From assembly GCA_002507545.1 (NCBI GenBank), contig DAVR01000019.1:1-43586 (forward strand): a stretch of 43,586 nucleotides of DNA, in the 5' to 3' direction. The notes beneath the pieces were generated by a model, which made no database searches, was not told the DNA's origin, and saw only the letters and a program-made list of their open reading frames with translations. Below, piece by piece: positions 14,610 through 24,361 of the stretch (position 1 is its first letter; each line of letters begins with the position of its first letter). Made by a program: the position numbers and the translations under genes. This DNA comes from Archaeoglobus sp. UBA230. Lineage in GTDB: Archaea > Halobacteriota > Archaeoglobi > Archaeoglobales > Archaeoglobaceae.

Positions 14610-15637
14610 GCTCTGATTTTTGCTACGACTTTCTTGATGGGCGCTGTGAAAATTGGTCTCTCCTTAATTAACCCCTCTGGGCGATATAGCAGCACGAAGT
14701 ACATCAGCAATCCGAATAGAATATACTCAAGCCAGACTGCTTCAAATGGAAGGTGGAGAAAAGTTCTTATTTCGTGCTTATAGATCGTGAGCAGTATTTT
14801 GACTATCACGAAGGTGAAGGTGCCGACAACGACGCCTCTGTTATTCCCAGCCCCTCCAAGCAAGAGCATCAGGAAGGGGTAAAACGTCCATTCAACTCTC
14901 GAAAAACTTGTAGCTATGACGTTAACTGAATATAAAGAATACAGCGCTCCAGCCAAAGATGCAAGTGCGGAGCCGATAGCAGCGGTTTTAATCCTTAGAA
15001 CCATAACACTTTTACCCGTTGCCTCAACCACACTCTCGTTCTCCCTCATTGCCCTCAGCAACCTTCCAAAGGGCGAGTTTGTGAGCCTCCTGACAATAAC
15101 ATATACCAAAAATGCAATAAGAAGGGTTACGACAGTAAAAGCAACCATCCTTTCCTCTCCCGGCACGAAGGCAAGCACATCTGGAGTTGATACACCATAG
15201 TATCCTCCAATGATCGCTGTGTTGTAATTGCAGACCATGAACGCAACCTCACTTATTGCCAGCAATGTGATGGCAAGGTAATCTTCAGAAAGCTTTGCGC
15301 TCGGTAGAATGAATAGTGCCCCGGTTACAGCGCCGAGAATTGCTGCCAGAGCCAAGCAGAGAAGGAGTAACCCCACGCCATAGACAGGATTAGAGGCTAT
15401 CAAATCGTTTGTCATTGATCTGATCTGAGCACTCGCCGTTATTATGTCTCCACTCACCCCAAAGGCGTAGATGAGAATTCTGTTGAATATCCCGCCTACA
15501 GCAACACCACCCATAAGGACTGCCAGAGCCCTGCCAAAGTTCGGTATACCTGCAAATCCGTATTCCAAATTCAGGCTCAGCGATACTATCGTGTAAAAAC
15601 CGAACCACAGGGCTATTGTGACGATGACTTCTTCCAT
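14606..15637 (-). CDS. livM: Branched-chain amino-acid ABC transporter permease LivM
   Basis: The 343-aa membrane protein has about nine hydrophobic segments. The start SLNLEYGFAGIPNFGRA is the LivM family's N-terminal signature, and the ABC-coupling (EAA-like) loop is near GRLLRAMRENESVVEATG. It is one of two channel-forming subunits that import Leu/Ile/Val or similar compounds with LivHGFK. A strong SD (GGAGGAG) lies 8 nt before ATG 15637 inside the end of livH, which it overlaps by 25 bp. Confidence 0.93.
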   Translation of the reverse strand: MEEVIVTIALWFGFYTIVSLSLNLEYGFAGIPNFGRALAVLMGGVAVGGIFNRILIYAFGVSGDIITASAQIRSMTNDLIASNPVYGVGLLLLCLALAAILGAVTGALFILPSAKLSEDYLAITLLAISEVAFMVCNYNTAIIGGYYGVSTPDVLAFVPGEERMVAFTVVTLLIAFLVYVIVRRLTNSPFGRLLRAMRENESVVEATGKSVMVLRIKTAAIGSALASLAGALYSLYSVNVIATSFSRVEWTFYPFLMLLLGGAGNNRGVVVGTFTFVIVKILLTIYKHEIRTFLHLPFEAVWLEYILFGLLMYFVLLYRPEGLIKERPIFTAPIKKVVAKIRA

Positions 15638-16533
15638 AATACTCTCCTCCAGTTAACCCCCGTTATACCTCTTGGAGCTAATATCAGCACAATTACAAGA
15701 ACAACTAAGGAAATCACCTTGCTGTAGAGAAGTATTCCCGTCCCCAATATGGCTGAGAGGTTGTAGGTTAAAAAGGACTCTGAAAATCCGATGATGTATC
15801 CTCCAAGCAACGCTCCATTTATGTTAGCCAAACCTCCGACTATGCTGGCTGCAAATATTGAAACGATGATGATTGCTCCTGTTGAGGGGACAATTTCCTG
15901 TCTGAAGGGCAAAAGTGTGCCTGCCATTGCCGCCAAGGCACCTGAAAGAAACCACGAGAACAATCTCGTGTACTCTACATTTACACCCATAACTTCAGCC
16001 AAATCAGGATTCTCCATGGATGCTCTCAGCGCAACACCAAATCTGGTTTTGTATAGGAGGAGAAAAAGACCAAACAGAGATAAAAAGATCACAAGACTGG
16101 AGACAAGAAGAATTGCTGACAAGCCTGCCAAGTTAAAATCATAAGGTGTAAATATAAATCTAGAAGCAGATTTGTGTGTAAACTGGGCAAGTGAATCGGA
16201 GTAGGAGCCAATAATCCCGAGAAGTATTAGATCAAGAGCTAAGGTCGAGATCATGAGAATGACAACAGAGGCTTCTCTCTTTATCAAGGGTCTTAACATT
16301 AGAAGATAGACTGTGAGACCGAGAAGGCCGCCAAGAACGAATGTAAAGGGGAGAGAATAGTAGGGGTGAAGATTGTATAACCTCAAAAGAGTGAGAGAAA
16401 TGTAAGAGCCGAAAACTGCAAAAGATCCCTGTGCAAAGTTCGGTACGGCTGTAGTAATGTAAGTCAGTGTCAAACCAACACTTAGAAGGACAAGAAGATT
16501 TGAGTAAACAATTGCTCCCTCTATGACGCTCAT
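15613..16533 (-). CDS. livH: Branched-chain amino-acid ABC transporter permease LivH
   Basis: The 306-aa membrane protein matches LivH: GLTLTYITTAVPNFAQGSFA near the N-terminus, GVALRASMENPDLAEVMGV (coupling loop) and IVGGLANINGALLGG at the end of the channel. Pairs with LivM. ATG 16533 has no SD and lies 24-25 bp from the centre of the palindromic TATA box TTTTAAAA at 16554-16561, consistent with leaderless mRNA. The same box serves livK on the other strand. Confidence 0.93.
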   Translation of the reverse strand: MSVIEGAIVYSNLLVLLSVGLTLTYITTAVPNFAQGSFAVFGSYISLTLLRLYNLHPYYSLPFTFVLGGLLGLTVYLLMLRPLIKREASVVILMISTLALDLILLGIIGSYSDSLAQFTHKSASRFIFTPYDFNLAGLSAILLVSSLVIFLSLFGLFLLLYKTRFGVALRASMENPDLAEVMGVNVEYTRLFSWFLSGALAAMAGTLLPFRQEIVPSTGAIIIVSIFAASIVGGLANINGALLGGYIIGFSESFLTYNLSAILGTGILLYSKVISLVVLVIVLILAPRGITGVNWRRVLWKKSSSQ

Positions 16534-16553
16534 GTGCGTTGCAATGGGTAAAG

Positions 16554-16561
16554 TTTTAAAA
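16554..16561. promoter_or_regulatory. Single palindromic TATA box shared by livH and livK
   Basis: TTTTAAAA, a perfect palindrome, is centred 24.5 bp from livH ATG 16533 and 25.5 bp from livK ATG 16583. Only 49 bp separate the start codons, and neither gene has an SD. No other TATA-like element fits, so one box probably drives both leaderless transcripts. Confidence 0.65.
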
Positions 16562-16582
16562 TATTAACGATTCCTTTATATC

Positions 16583-17953
16583 ATGATTCGCGGGAAACTG
16601 TGCGTATTGGTAGCTGTGCTGACACTGCTGTCGGCCACGGCTGTAGTCTCTGCAGAAGAGATAAAGATAGGAGTGCTGGTAGATCTGTCCGGACCGCTAA
16701 CAACATACGGAACAGACATAAAGAACACACTTGAAATAGCAAAAGAGGACATAAACTCGTATTTCAAGGCAAACGATCTGCCCTATACTGTGGAGTTTTA
16801 CGTTGAAGACACAAAGGTAGACCCGAACATTGCCCTTCAGAAGGTACAAGACCTGTATGCAAAGGGCATAACACTTGTTATAGGTCCCATGGGCAGTGGT
16901 GAAGTGTCCAACATTAAGAGCTTTGTGACATCAAACAAGATAATCATAATCTCACCATCCTCAACTGCTCTGCCAAGCCTTATCGGCGTGACGAAGCCGG
17001 AGGAGAAGAAATACATCTTCAGGTTTGTTGGCACAGATGATCTGCAAACAGATGCAATAACAGCTGAACTCAAAGATGCTGGAATTAAAGCAGTTGTTAT
17101 TGCTTACATTGGAAATGCGTGGGGCAAGGGTCTCTATGAGACGATCAAGCCCAAACTTGATGCAGCAGGGATTGAGGTCAAGAGTTATGTGGAGTACCCA
17201 GACCCACCACCCGCGGACTTCTCACCATACATAGCGGAAATGGAGAAATCCGTGTCTGAACTTCTGAAGACTTACAAGCCTTCTGAGGTTGCCGTCGTAG
17301 CCTTCAGCTATGAGGAGGCTGCAACGATCCTCGCTCAGACGAAGAGTGACAGTCCACTTCTCAATGTCGTATGGTTTGGGTGTGATGGAACGGCTTTGAG
17401 CGGCAAAGCACTTGATGTATGCAACAGCGCATCCAAAGTAGGTTTATATTCGACACTATTCGAGTCCAAAGGCAAGAGCTTTGACGAGTTGAAGGCAAAG
17501 TACAAGGAGAAGGGCTTTGGTGAAGAGCCCTACCAGTATGCAATGAATGCCTATGATGCAGCATGGGTTCTGGCGTTGAGTTACGTCAAGGTCATTGAAG
17601 AAAAGGGAAGTTACGATGCAGATACCATGGCTGAAACGATTCCACAGGTTACAGTTGATTACAGTGAGGGTAAATACGGAGTTTATCCTGTCACAGGAAC
17701 GATAAAGCTAAACGAGTGGAATGATAGAGCAAGTGGTGACTACGCGATTTACTACGTCACCGAAGAGTGCAAGTGGGATAAAGCGGGAACTTGGATATTC
17801 GACGATAACAAGATTGAGTGGGCGCACAAGCCTGAGGCTCCAGCACCACCAGCCACAACACCTGCAGAACAGAAAAGGACTCCCGGTTTCGAGTTTGCAC
17901 TTGCAGTTGTGGGTGTGCTGGCAGGAGCTTACTTGATAAGGAGAAGGCAGTGA
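16583..17953 (+). CDS. livK: Branched-chain amino-acid ABC transporter substrate-binding protein with PGF-CTERM tail
   Basis: The 456-aa exported protein has a signal peptide (MIRGKLCVLVAVLTLLSA, cut after VSA near residue 24), a periplasmic-binding-protein type I body starting EIKIGVLVDLSGPLTTYGTD, a Pro/Ala/Thr-rich linker (residues about 418-432) and a C-terminal PGF-CTERM signal: Pro-Gly-Phe, hydrophobic helix and Arg-Arg-Arg. The tail is recognised by an archaeosortase, which removes it and couples a prenyl lipid, anchoring the protein on the cell surface. It binds a branched-chain amino acid or similar ligand for LivHMGF. It precedes livG by 3 bp. Confidence 0.93.
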   Translation: MIRGKLCVLVAVLTLLSATAVVSAEEIKIGVLVDLSGPLTTYGTDIKNTLEIAKEDINSYFKANDLPYTVEFYVEDTKVDPNIALQKVQDLYAKGITLVIGPMGSGEVSNIKSFVTSNKIIIISPSSTALPSLIGVTKPEEKKYIFRFVGTDDLQTDAITAELKDAGIKAVVIAYIGNAWGKGLYETIKPKLDAAGIEVKSYVEYPDPPPADFSPYIAEMEKSVSELLKTYKPSEVAVVAFSYEEAATILAQTKSDSPLLNVVWFGCDGTALSGKALDVCNSASKVGLYSTLFESKGKSFDELKAKYKEKGFGEEPYQYAMNAYDAAWVLALSYVKVIEEKGSYDADTMAETIPQVTVDYSEGKYGVYPVTGTIKLNEWNDRASGDYAIYYVTEECKWDKAGTWIFDDNKIEWAHKPEAPAPPATTPAEQKRTPGFEFALAVVGVLAGAYLIRRRQ

Positions 17954-17956
17954 ACC

Positions 17957-18730
17957 ATGAAAGTTCTTGAAACTCAAAATCTTTCTAAATTTTTTGACGG
18001 TCTTAAAGCCTTAAACAGGGTTAACATAGGAGTAGAGAAGGGTAGTATAACCCTTGTTATAGGTCCAAACGGGAGCGGAAAAACGACTTTCATCAACACC
18101 GTCTCAGGATTTTACAGGGCCGACGAGGGAAAGGTCTTCTTTGAGGGCAGAGATATAACAAATAAGCCACCTTACGAGATCAGCAAGCTCGGCATAGTGA
18201 GAACATTTCAGATTCCTCAACCACTGAAAAAGATGACAGTTCTTGAGAATCTGCTGATAGCCCCGGATGGCTACGGAGAGAGTGTCCTGAATACGATTAC
18301 TGGAAAATGGATGAACGAGGAGGAGGAGATAGTGGAGAAGGCCTTCAAGATACTTGAATTTCTAAAGATAGACCATCTCTGGGATTCAGAAGCTCAAAAC
18401 CTGAGTGGGGGGCAGCTGAAACTGCTTGAAGTGGCGAGAGCGATGATGAAGGATGCAAAGCTGATCATTATGGATGAACCGATAGCTGGTGTTAACCCAG
18501 TGCTATCGCATGATATGCTTGACAGGTTCGTTGAACTCAAAAAGATGGGGATAAGCTTTCTCATAGTGGAGCACAGACTGGACATAGTGCTTAAATACTC
18601 AGACCACATCTATGTTATGGCCAATGGCAGTGTGATTGCAGAGGGCAAGGAGGAGGATATACTGAATAACCCGAGAGTTGTGGAGGTGTATCTCGGTGCT
18701 TCGGACAGTGAAGTTGAATGCGGGGTATAA
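17957..18730 (+). CDS. livG: Branched-chain amino-acid ABC transporter ATP-binding protein LivG
   Basis: The 257-aa ATPase has Walker [10 protein letters not shown] (about 35-43), signature LSGGQ with [11 protein letters not shown], Walker B LIIMDEP and an H-loop in VEHR. The long insertion after the Q-loop ([22 protein letters not shown]) is characteristic of LivG. It works with LivF on the cytoplasmic face of LivHM. It starts 3 bp after livK, and its final 35 bp overlap livF. Confidence 0.95.
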   Translation: MKVLETQNLSKFFDGLKALNRVNIGVEKGSITLVIGPNGSGKTTFINTVSGFYRADEGKVFFEGRDITNKPPYEISKLGIVRTFQIPQPLKKMTVLENLLIAPDGYGESVLNTITGKWMNEEEEIVEKAFKILEFLKIDHLWDSEAQNLSGGQLKLLEVARAMMKDAKLIIMDEPIAGVNPVLSHDMLDRFVELKKMGISFLIVEHRLDIVLKYSDHIYVMANGSVIAEGKEEDILNNPRVVEVYLGASDSEVECGV

Positions 18731-19406
18731 AGAACTCCATATCCTCTTTGACGTGGATGCGGAGATGGAAAAGAACAAGATTACCGCAGTAGTCGGCCCT
18801 AACGGCTCTGGTAAGTCAACACTGCTAAAATCCATCTTTGGCCTTGCAACAATCCATTCAGGAAAGGTATTTTTCAACGGTGGGGAGATCACAAAGTATC
18901 CGCCCCATGCAAGAACAAAGATGGGGATAGCCTACCTGCCCCAGACAGACAACGTCTTTGCCAACCTGACTGTTGAGGAAAATCTAAGAATTGCAGCTTA
19001 TACCGTGGACAAAGATGAGGTCAAAGATAGAATAAATACTGCTCTGGATATTTTTCCTGAACTCGAAAGATTCATGAAAAGAAAAGCTGGCACGCTTAGC
19101 GGTGGGGAGAGGCAGATGCTCGCAATGGCAACTGCGTTGGTGAGAAAGGCAAATGTTCTGATGCTTGATGAACCAACTGCTCAGCTTGCGCCAAAGTTTG
19201 CCGAACTTATCTTCGACAGAGTTGTCAAGCTTAGAGATGATCTGAAGCTGACAATTCTGCTTGTGGAACAGAACGTGCAGAGAGCCTTAGAGATCAGTGA
19301 CGATGCTTATCTACTTGTCAGCGGTAGAGTTGCCTTCAGCGGAAAAGCCAATGACCTGCTGGAGCACGAGAAGTTTGAGAAGCTCTGTATGGGTATTTTA
19401 GATTAA
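18696..19406 (+). CDS. livF: Branched-chain amino-acid ABC transporter ATP-binding protein LivF
   Basis: The 236-aa ATPase has Walker [10 protein letters not shown], signature [16 protein letters not shown] and Walker [14 protein letters not shown], as in LivF. The start GTG 18696 is chosen because the SD GGAGGTG at 18682-18688 sits 7 nt upstream; TTG 18678 would place the SD inside the gene. It overlaps livG by 35 bp, showing coupled translation. Its stop codon lies in a TTAA shared with the opposing helicase gene. Confidence 0.95.
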   Translation: MLRTVKLNAGYKELHILFDVDAEMEKNKITAVVGPNGSGKSTLLKSIFGLATIHSGKVFFNGGEITKYPPHARTKMGIAYLPQTDNVFANLTVEENLRIAAYTVDKDEVKDRINTALDIFPELERFMKRKAGTLSGGERQMLAMATALVRKANVLMLDEPTAQLAPKFAELIFDRVVKLRDDLKLTILLVEQNVQRALEISDDAYLLVSGRVAFSGKANDLLEHEKFEKLCMGILD

Positions 19407-21331
19407 CAGTATTTAAAATAAAATCCTTTTCTCTTAACATGCTCTACCAGTCTTCTGTAGGTGCCATTAACGCTGAGAGTTTCCGAATCACCGACCATTA
19501 TTAGCTTTCTTTTCGCCCTCGTTAATGAGACATTTAATCTTCTCAAATCTTCGAGGAACCCAATCTCCTTATTCTGATTACTTCTGACGAAGGAGATAAT
19601 TATCACCTCCTTTTCCCTGCCCTGAAATCCATCCACCGTGCTCGTTTCAACATCAACCCTTCTCCGCAGGAAATCAACCTGATCGTCGTAGGGTGTAATC
19701 ACCCCGATCCAGTCCTTCTTAATCCCCATCCTGAGCAGTTCAGTAACAATTCTCTCAACTATCCTGCACTCAAGCTCGTTATATCTTGATGTTGAATCTG
19801 CAAGCTTTCCCTCTCCTTTATCAGGGCAGCGAAAGGTGTCAATAAAGACGAGCGGCTCATCAGGATCAAGAACTCGCCAGAAACCATTTGACTTAGGTTT
19901 GATTCTGAAATCTCTGAGAGTGATATTTTCAACGCTTTTGTGGGCTTTTATCTTCCCTCCATAAAATTCTCGGTTTGGAAACTCCATTATAGCTGAATTC
20001 ATCCGGTACTGCACTTCAAGAAGCTGTGATTTGATGGGGTATCTCTCAATAAGCATCTCAAAAAGGGTTCTGGTAAGTTCCTGAGCCTTCACAACCGTTG
20101 GGGGTAACTGTTTGTGATCTCCAGCCAGAATAAATCTTTTAGCCCTGTTTATTGGTATCAGAACGCTTGGAAGCGTTGCCTGACTTGCCTCATCTACAAC
20201 AGCCACGTCAAAGGAGTCTTCGACAAGAAAAGCTGATGAGTTGGTTGCGAGCACAACCTCACTCCCTTCCACGATATCCATCGCTATCTCATCCTCAATT
20301 CTCCTCATCTCGTCGTAAAGTAAATTCAGCTCTTTTCTGAACTCAATCCATCTTGCCATTGATCTGATTTTTGCTGCTGAAACCCCTCTCGTTCCTTTCC
20401 CAGTCTTGGCGAGCTTTTGGATTTCTTCATCGCTCAAACCTCTTCGCATGGCGGGAGAGGGTTTGACAAGTCTCTGCATCTCCTCTTCCAACCTCTCGAT
20501 TTTATTTTTCAACTTCTTCACCTTTACGTAGCGCTCGTGCTCAGTAACTTTGGCAGATAGTGTAAAGCACTTGAGTTCCTCATCAACCCTCGACGGATGG
20601 CCTAATCTGACGATTTTCAAGTCTGAGAGAATTTCAACGAGGTTGTCAACTGCAGTGTTGCTTTCAGCGGTGACGAGAACCTTTTGACCCCGTTTAACAA
20701 GTTGCCTGACCACCTCGGCTATCGTCCTCGTCTTACCAGTTCCAAAAGGTCCGTGAATGAGGAGGAAATCTTCCGTTGCGAGAGCGAGAGATACCGCTTT
20801 TCTCTGACTGGCGTTAAGCATACTGTCAAATGGCTCAAAACTGACTTCTTCAATTTCAGATGGTGTCTCCACTCCGAGAGCAAATTTCAAAGCTCTCAAT
20901 CCGCTCTCGCTCAGATTGTTTAGGTTCTCGATCCACCTTTTGAAGGTCAGGTCGCTTGCATAGAGGTCAATTCTAACATCTTTAAGAGCCCAGTCAGGGA
21001 CGGATTCAAGAGCGACGGTGATATACTTCGACCCTTTTTCAGCCACAACTCCCCTCAGATCACTTTTCAGCGGATCTCCCCGGCTTATCAGCACCTCATC
21101 TCCTACAGATATCTCCGTCTCGATTAGTCTTCTCCTGCCGTATCTGACAAGCTTGTATCCGAACTCCTCACCCACAACCTTCCCTCTCAAGCCAAGAATC
21201 GCTCTTCCCTTCTTCTCTCTCTTCTCTCCACTGAGCCTACGGATTTCATTGAGCATCGCATCAATCTGTGCCCTTCTTTCAATTTCTGTAAGATCAATTA
21301 GCCTCTTTCGGAACTTTTCAACTTTCACCAT
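19403..21331 (-). CDS. Superfamily 1B helicase, IGHMBP2/SMUBP2-like (UPF1 family)
   Basis: The 642-aa protein has an N-terminal OB/beta region (about 45-125), then an SF1 helicase core: Walker A GPFGTGKT at 194-201, [14 protein letters not shown], Walker [10 protein letters not shown] near 380, [21 protein letters not shown], and motifs [14 protein letters not shown] and SLTRAKRKL. These match the UPF1-like DNA/RNA helicase group. ATG 21331 lies 24 bp from TATA-like AATAAA, so it is leaderless. It is convergent with livF and shares its TTAA stop palindrome. Confidence 0.93.
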   Translation of the reverse strand: MVKVEKFRKRLIDLTEIERRAQIDAMLNEIRRLSGEKREKKGRAILGLRGKVVGEEFGYKLVRYGRRRLIETEISVGDEVLISRGDPLKSDLRGVVAEKGSKYITVALESVPDWALKDVRIDLYASDLTFKRWIENLNNLSESGLRALKFALGVETPSEIEEVSFEPFDSMLNASQRKAVSLALATEDFLLIHGPFGTGKTRTIAEVVRQLVKRGQKVLVTAESNTAVDNLVEILSDLKIVRLGHPSRVDEELKCFTLSAKVTEHERYVKVKKLKNKIERLEEEMQRLVKPSPAMRRGLSDEEIQKLAKTGKGTRGVSAAKIRSMARWIEFRKELNLLYDEMRRIEDEIAMDIVEGSEVVLATNSSAFLVEDSFDVAVVDEASQATLPSVLIPINRAKRFILAGDHKQLPPTVVKAQELTRTLFEMLIERYPIKSQLLEVQYRMNSAIMEFPNREFYGGKIKAHKSVENITLRDFRIKPKSNGFWRVLDPDEPLVFIDTFRCPDKGEGKLADSTSRYNELECRIVERIVTELLRMGIKKDWIGVITPYDDQVDFLRRRVDVETSTVDGFQGREKEVIIISFVRSNQNKEIGFLEDLRRLNVSLTRAKRKLIMVGDSETLSVNGTYRRLVEHVKRKGFYFKYC

Positions 21332-21482
21332 CCAGAATAATCACAGCAGCTTTATTATCCTTGGCATGGCATCAGCAGAGAAATCAAGCTTTTAGTCGAA
21401 CAGAGCTTCTGCAGGCTGGAGTAGGTAGTGGACGCTAACCGATCTGATAACCCTTAAGTACCCCATGCTTGAGAGAATCGGC

Positions 21483-22355
21483 ATGGAAAATGTTGAGCTG
21501 CTGATTGAAGCTCTGCCATACATAAAGGATTTTCACGGAACCACGATGGTTATAAAGATTGGCGGTCATGCGATGGTGGATGATAAGGTTCTGGAAGAAA
21601 CGATAAAGGATATAGTCCTCCTATATTTTGTTGGCATCAAGCCAGTAGTGGTTCACGGTGGCGGTCCTGAAATCTCAGAGAAAATGGAGAAACTCGGATT
21701 GCAGCCAAAGTTCGTCGAGGGTTTGAGAGTGACTGATAGGGAAACGATGGAAGTCGTTGAGATGGTTCTTGATGGAAAAGTTAACTCCAAAATCGTCACA
21801 ACATTCATAAGGAACGGTGGAAAAGCTGTAGGATTGAGCGGAAAAGATGGGTTGCTTGTCGTTGCGAAAAAAAAGGAGATGAGAATGAGAAAGGGAGAGG
21901 AAGAGATAATTGTTGATCTCGGTTTTGTTGGTGAAACTGAATACATAAATCCAGATATTCTGAGAATTTTGCTTGAGTATGGGTTCATTCCCGTAGTTTC
22001 CCCTGTTGCAACCGATCTTATGGGTAATACATACAACCTTAACGCGGACATAGTTGCTGGCGAGATTGCTGCAGCATTGAAGGCAAAAAAGCTCATAATG
22101 CTCACAGATGTTCCGGGAATTCTTAAAGACCCCGAAGATAAAGGCTCGTTGATTTCTCGGATCACCCTTTCCGAACTTGAGGACATGCGGAGCAGCGGTG
22201 TGCTGAAGGGAGGAATGATACCAAAATTCGAGGCGATTGTGAGGGCACTCAAGAATGGAGTGGAAAAAGCCCACATAATTGACGGCTCCAAGCCTCATTC
22301 GATACTTATCGAACTTTTCACAAAAGAGGGCATAGGGACGATGGTGGAACCGTGA
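21483..22355 (+). CDS. argB: Acetylglutamate kinase ArgB
   Basis: ArgB phosphorylates N-acetylglutamate, the second step of arginine synthesis. The protein shows the amino-acid-kinase fold motifs MVIKIGGHAM, VVVHGGGPEIS, AVGLSGKDG, LNADIVAGEIA and a final GTMVEP. The start ATG 21483 gives 290 aa, a normal length, and lies about 26 bp from CTTAAGTA. ATG 21465, six codons earlier, is only 8 bp from that box and is less likely. It overlaps the next gene by 4 bp. Confidence 0.95.
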   Translation: MENVELLIEALPYIKDFHGTTMVIKIGGHAMVDDKVLEETIKDIVLLYFVGIKPVVVHGGGPEISEKMEKLGLQPKFVEGLRVTDRETMEVVEMVLDGKVNSKIVTTFIRNGGKAVGLSGKDGLLVVAKKKEMRMRKGEEEIIVDLGFVGETEYINPDILRILLEYGFIPVVSPVATDLMGNTYNLNADIVAGEIAAALKAKKLIMLTDVPGILKDPEDKGSLISRITLSELEDMRSSGVLKGGMIPKFEAIVRALKNGVEKAHIIDGSKPHSILIELFTKEGIGTMVEP

Positions 22356-23116
22356 ACAAGCTTGGAATTCAACCTGATGTTAGGCACAGCCCGAAAGAGG
22401 CCTTTGAATTTGCTGCAAACAATGGTTTTACACATGTCGAAATACTAATGGACCATCCTCTTTATTCCCTCAAAAATCTGAGCTATGTAGAGGTAATTGA
22501 GCTTAAGTGGAGTTACGATCTCGATTTGCTCATTCACGCTCCTGCAACAAGCACGAATTTTATCTCTCTCAGCGAGGACATGAGGAAAGCGAGTTACGAG
22601 GAGATGAGGAAAGTATGTTATTTCGCAGATAAATGCGGTGCTGAAGTGGTGACCTTTCACATAGGCTGGAATCCGGCGTTCATCAGCAATGGCCAGTTCT
22701 ACTTTAATAAATCACTTTTCGACAAACATAATGAGACGGTTTTGCTGACGGAATTCAAGCCCTTCGTCGAATCCTGCCCGGTAACCCTTGCACTGGAGAA
22801 CACGATTTTGATAGAGGATGGACTTGAGAGAGCGCTAACAGATATTCTTGAGTCAACCGATCTCGGTCTGACGATTGATGTGGGGCACTACAACATTCGG
22901 GAGAATCCCTTCTTTATGGAGAACTTTGAGAGAGTTGTCAACATGCATCTACACGACAATGACGGTAAAAGGGACTTGCATCTTGCCATGGGCAGAGGAA
23001 ATGTTGATCTTGGAAAATTCAGACTTAATGAGTACGTAGGTTTTTTAACCATTGAGACGAGGGAGGAAAATGCGATACTCGAAAGTAAAGATTACATCTC
23101 TAAGTATGTGGGGTGA
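22352..23116 (+). CDS. Sugar phosphate isomerase/epimerase-like TIM-barrel protein
   Basis: The 254-aa protein fits the AP-endonuclease-2/xylose-isomerase-like TIM-barrel family: it has successive strands ending in acidic or His metal ligands (LLIHAPAT, VTFHIGW, LALENT, LTIDVGHYN, MHLHDNDG, IETREE). The enzyme probably binds a metal and acts on a sugar or sugar phosphate. The substrate is unknown. GTG 22352 overlaps the argB stop, with GGTGG upstream, and the gene ends on the OCD-like start, so the three are one operon. Confidence 0.82.
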   Translation: MNKLGIQPDVRHSPKEAFEFAANNGFTHVEILMDHPLYSLKNLSYVEVIELKWSYDLDLLIHAPATSTNFISLSEDMRKASYEEMRKVCYFADKCGAEVVTFHIGWNPAFISNGQFYFNKSLFDKHNETVLLTEFKPFVESCPVTLALENTILIEDGLERALTDILESTDLGLTIDVGHYNIRENPFFMENFERVVNMHLHDNDGKRDLHLAMGRGNVDLGKFRLNEYVGFLTIETREENAILESKDYISKYVG

Positions 23117-24354
23117 TGGTTGTGAAGGCTAAGGAGCTTGAGTTTGAAGGGCATCTGATTGATTCGATGATACTACCCAAGGCTCTCGACACCATACTCG
23201 ATCTCGAAGGTGAGTTCGAGATATTAGAGTTCAGGATTGGAAAGAAAAAGCAGGATCACAGTTACGCGAGAATGATAGTTTTTGGTAAAGATGATGCTCA
23301 CCTTGACCAAATTCTGAAGGAGTTGCACAGAATAGGCGCGAGAGTAATCGAGGTTGAGGAGGTTGAGGTTGCAAAAGCACCGGCAGATAAAGTTCTGCCA
23401 GATGGGTTCTATGTTACAACAAATCATCCAACCTTTGTTAGGTATCAGGGAGAGTGGCTTGAGGTTGAGGACATAGGTATGGACAGGGTAATCGTGATAA
23501 GGGATGGTAAAGCCTATTGTGTGCCCATAGATGAAGTAGTTAAGGGAGATTTGGTTGTTGTTGGCGAAAAAGGTGTGAGGGTAGTCCCACCTGAGAGGCC
23601 GAGGAAGTCCACATATTTCGAGTTCATGGGAGGTAGAGTGTCTTCGGAGAGACCGACTGAGAGAATGATAGAGGCAATCGCAAAGGAAATCTACGATCTC
23701 AAACTCAGCGGTGGTAAGATCGCTGTCGTAGCTGGACCGGCAATTGACCACACCTCCGCAAGAGATGCACTTGCAGCCATGATAAGAGACGGCTATGTTG
23801 ATTTGCTGCTGTCGGGCAATGCTCTTGCCGTTCACGATATAGAAATCTCAATCTTCGGAACATCTCTCGGTATGGATGTGAGTAGGGGCAGACCTGTGCC
23901 AGGAGGGAACAGACACCATCTTTATACGATAAGCAAGATTATCGCTGCTGGAGGTATAAAGAAGGCTGTGGAGAAGGGAATAGTTAAGGACGGAATAATG
24001 TATGAGTGTGTGAAAAGGAACGTTCCCTTCATCCTCGCAGGATCGATAAGAGATGATGGACCTCTGCCTGAAGTCATAACGGATGTTATGATGGCGAAAA
24101 AGGAGATGAAGAGGGCTTTGAGAGGGATAAACATGGTTATAATGCTCGCAACAATGCTGCACAGCATCGCTGTGGGCAATCTTCTACCTTCAACCGTGAA
24201 AACGATCTGTGTTGACATGAATCCGGCAACGGTCACAAAGCTCATGGACAGGGGGACGCACCAGGCCATTGGAGTTGTTACAGATGTTGGTTTGTTTCTC
24301 CCCCTACTATATGAGAAGATAAAGGAGCTTGAAGTGAGGGAAGGTAGGGGCTAA
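23116..24354 (+). CDS. Archaeal-type ornithine cyclodeaminase / LOR-SDH N-terminal domain family
   Basis: The roughly 412-aa protein matches the TIGR00300 family: an N-terminal LOR/SDH-type domain (LEFEGHLIDSMILPKALD, then HLDQILKELHRIGA) and a C-terminal Rossmann part with VVAGPAIDHTSARDALAAMI, PVPGGNRHHLYTI and ILAGSIRDDGPLPEV. Members have been reported as an archaeal ornithine cyclodeaminase that makes proline from ornithine. It forms an operon with argB, which supports a link between ornithine and proline. The start is uncertain: ATG 23116 is listed, but GTG 23122 has better spacing (6 nt) from GGGGTG. Confidence 0.85.
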   Translation: MVVKAKELEFEGHLIDSMILPKALDTILDLEGEFEILEFRIGKKKQDHSYARMIVFGKDDAHLDQILKELHRIGARVIEVEEVEVAKAPADKVLPDGFYVTTNHPTFVRYQGEWLEVEDIGMDRVIVIRDGKAYCVPIDEVVKGDLVVVGEKGVRVVPPERPRKSTYFEFMGGRVSSERPTERMIEAIAKEIYDLKLSGGKIAVVAGPAIDHTSARDALAAMIRDGYVDLLLSGNALAVHDIEISIFGTSLGMDVSRGRPVPGGNRHHLYTISKIIAAGGIKKAVEKGIVKDGIMYECVKRNVPFILAGSIRDDGPLPEVITDVMMAKKEMKRALRGINMVIMLATMLHSIAVGNLLPSTVKTICVDMNPATVTKLMDRGTHQAIGVVTDVGLFLPLLYEKIKELEVREGRG

Positions 24355-24361
24355 GTTTAAG

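Noticed and set aside
21361-21464. Possible RNA gene in the spacer between the helicase and argB
   Set aside because: No tRNA-like arms or conserved T-loop sequence could be found, only a promoter region.
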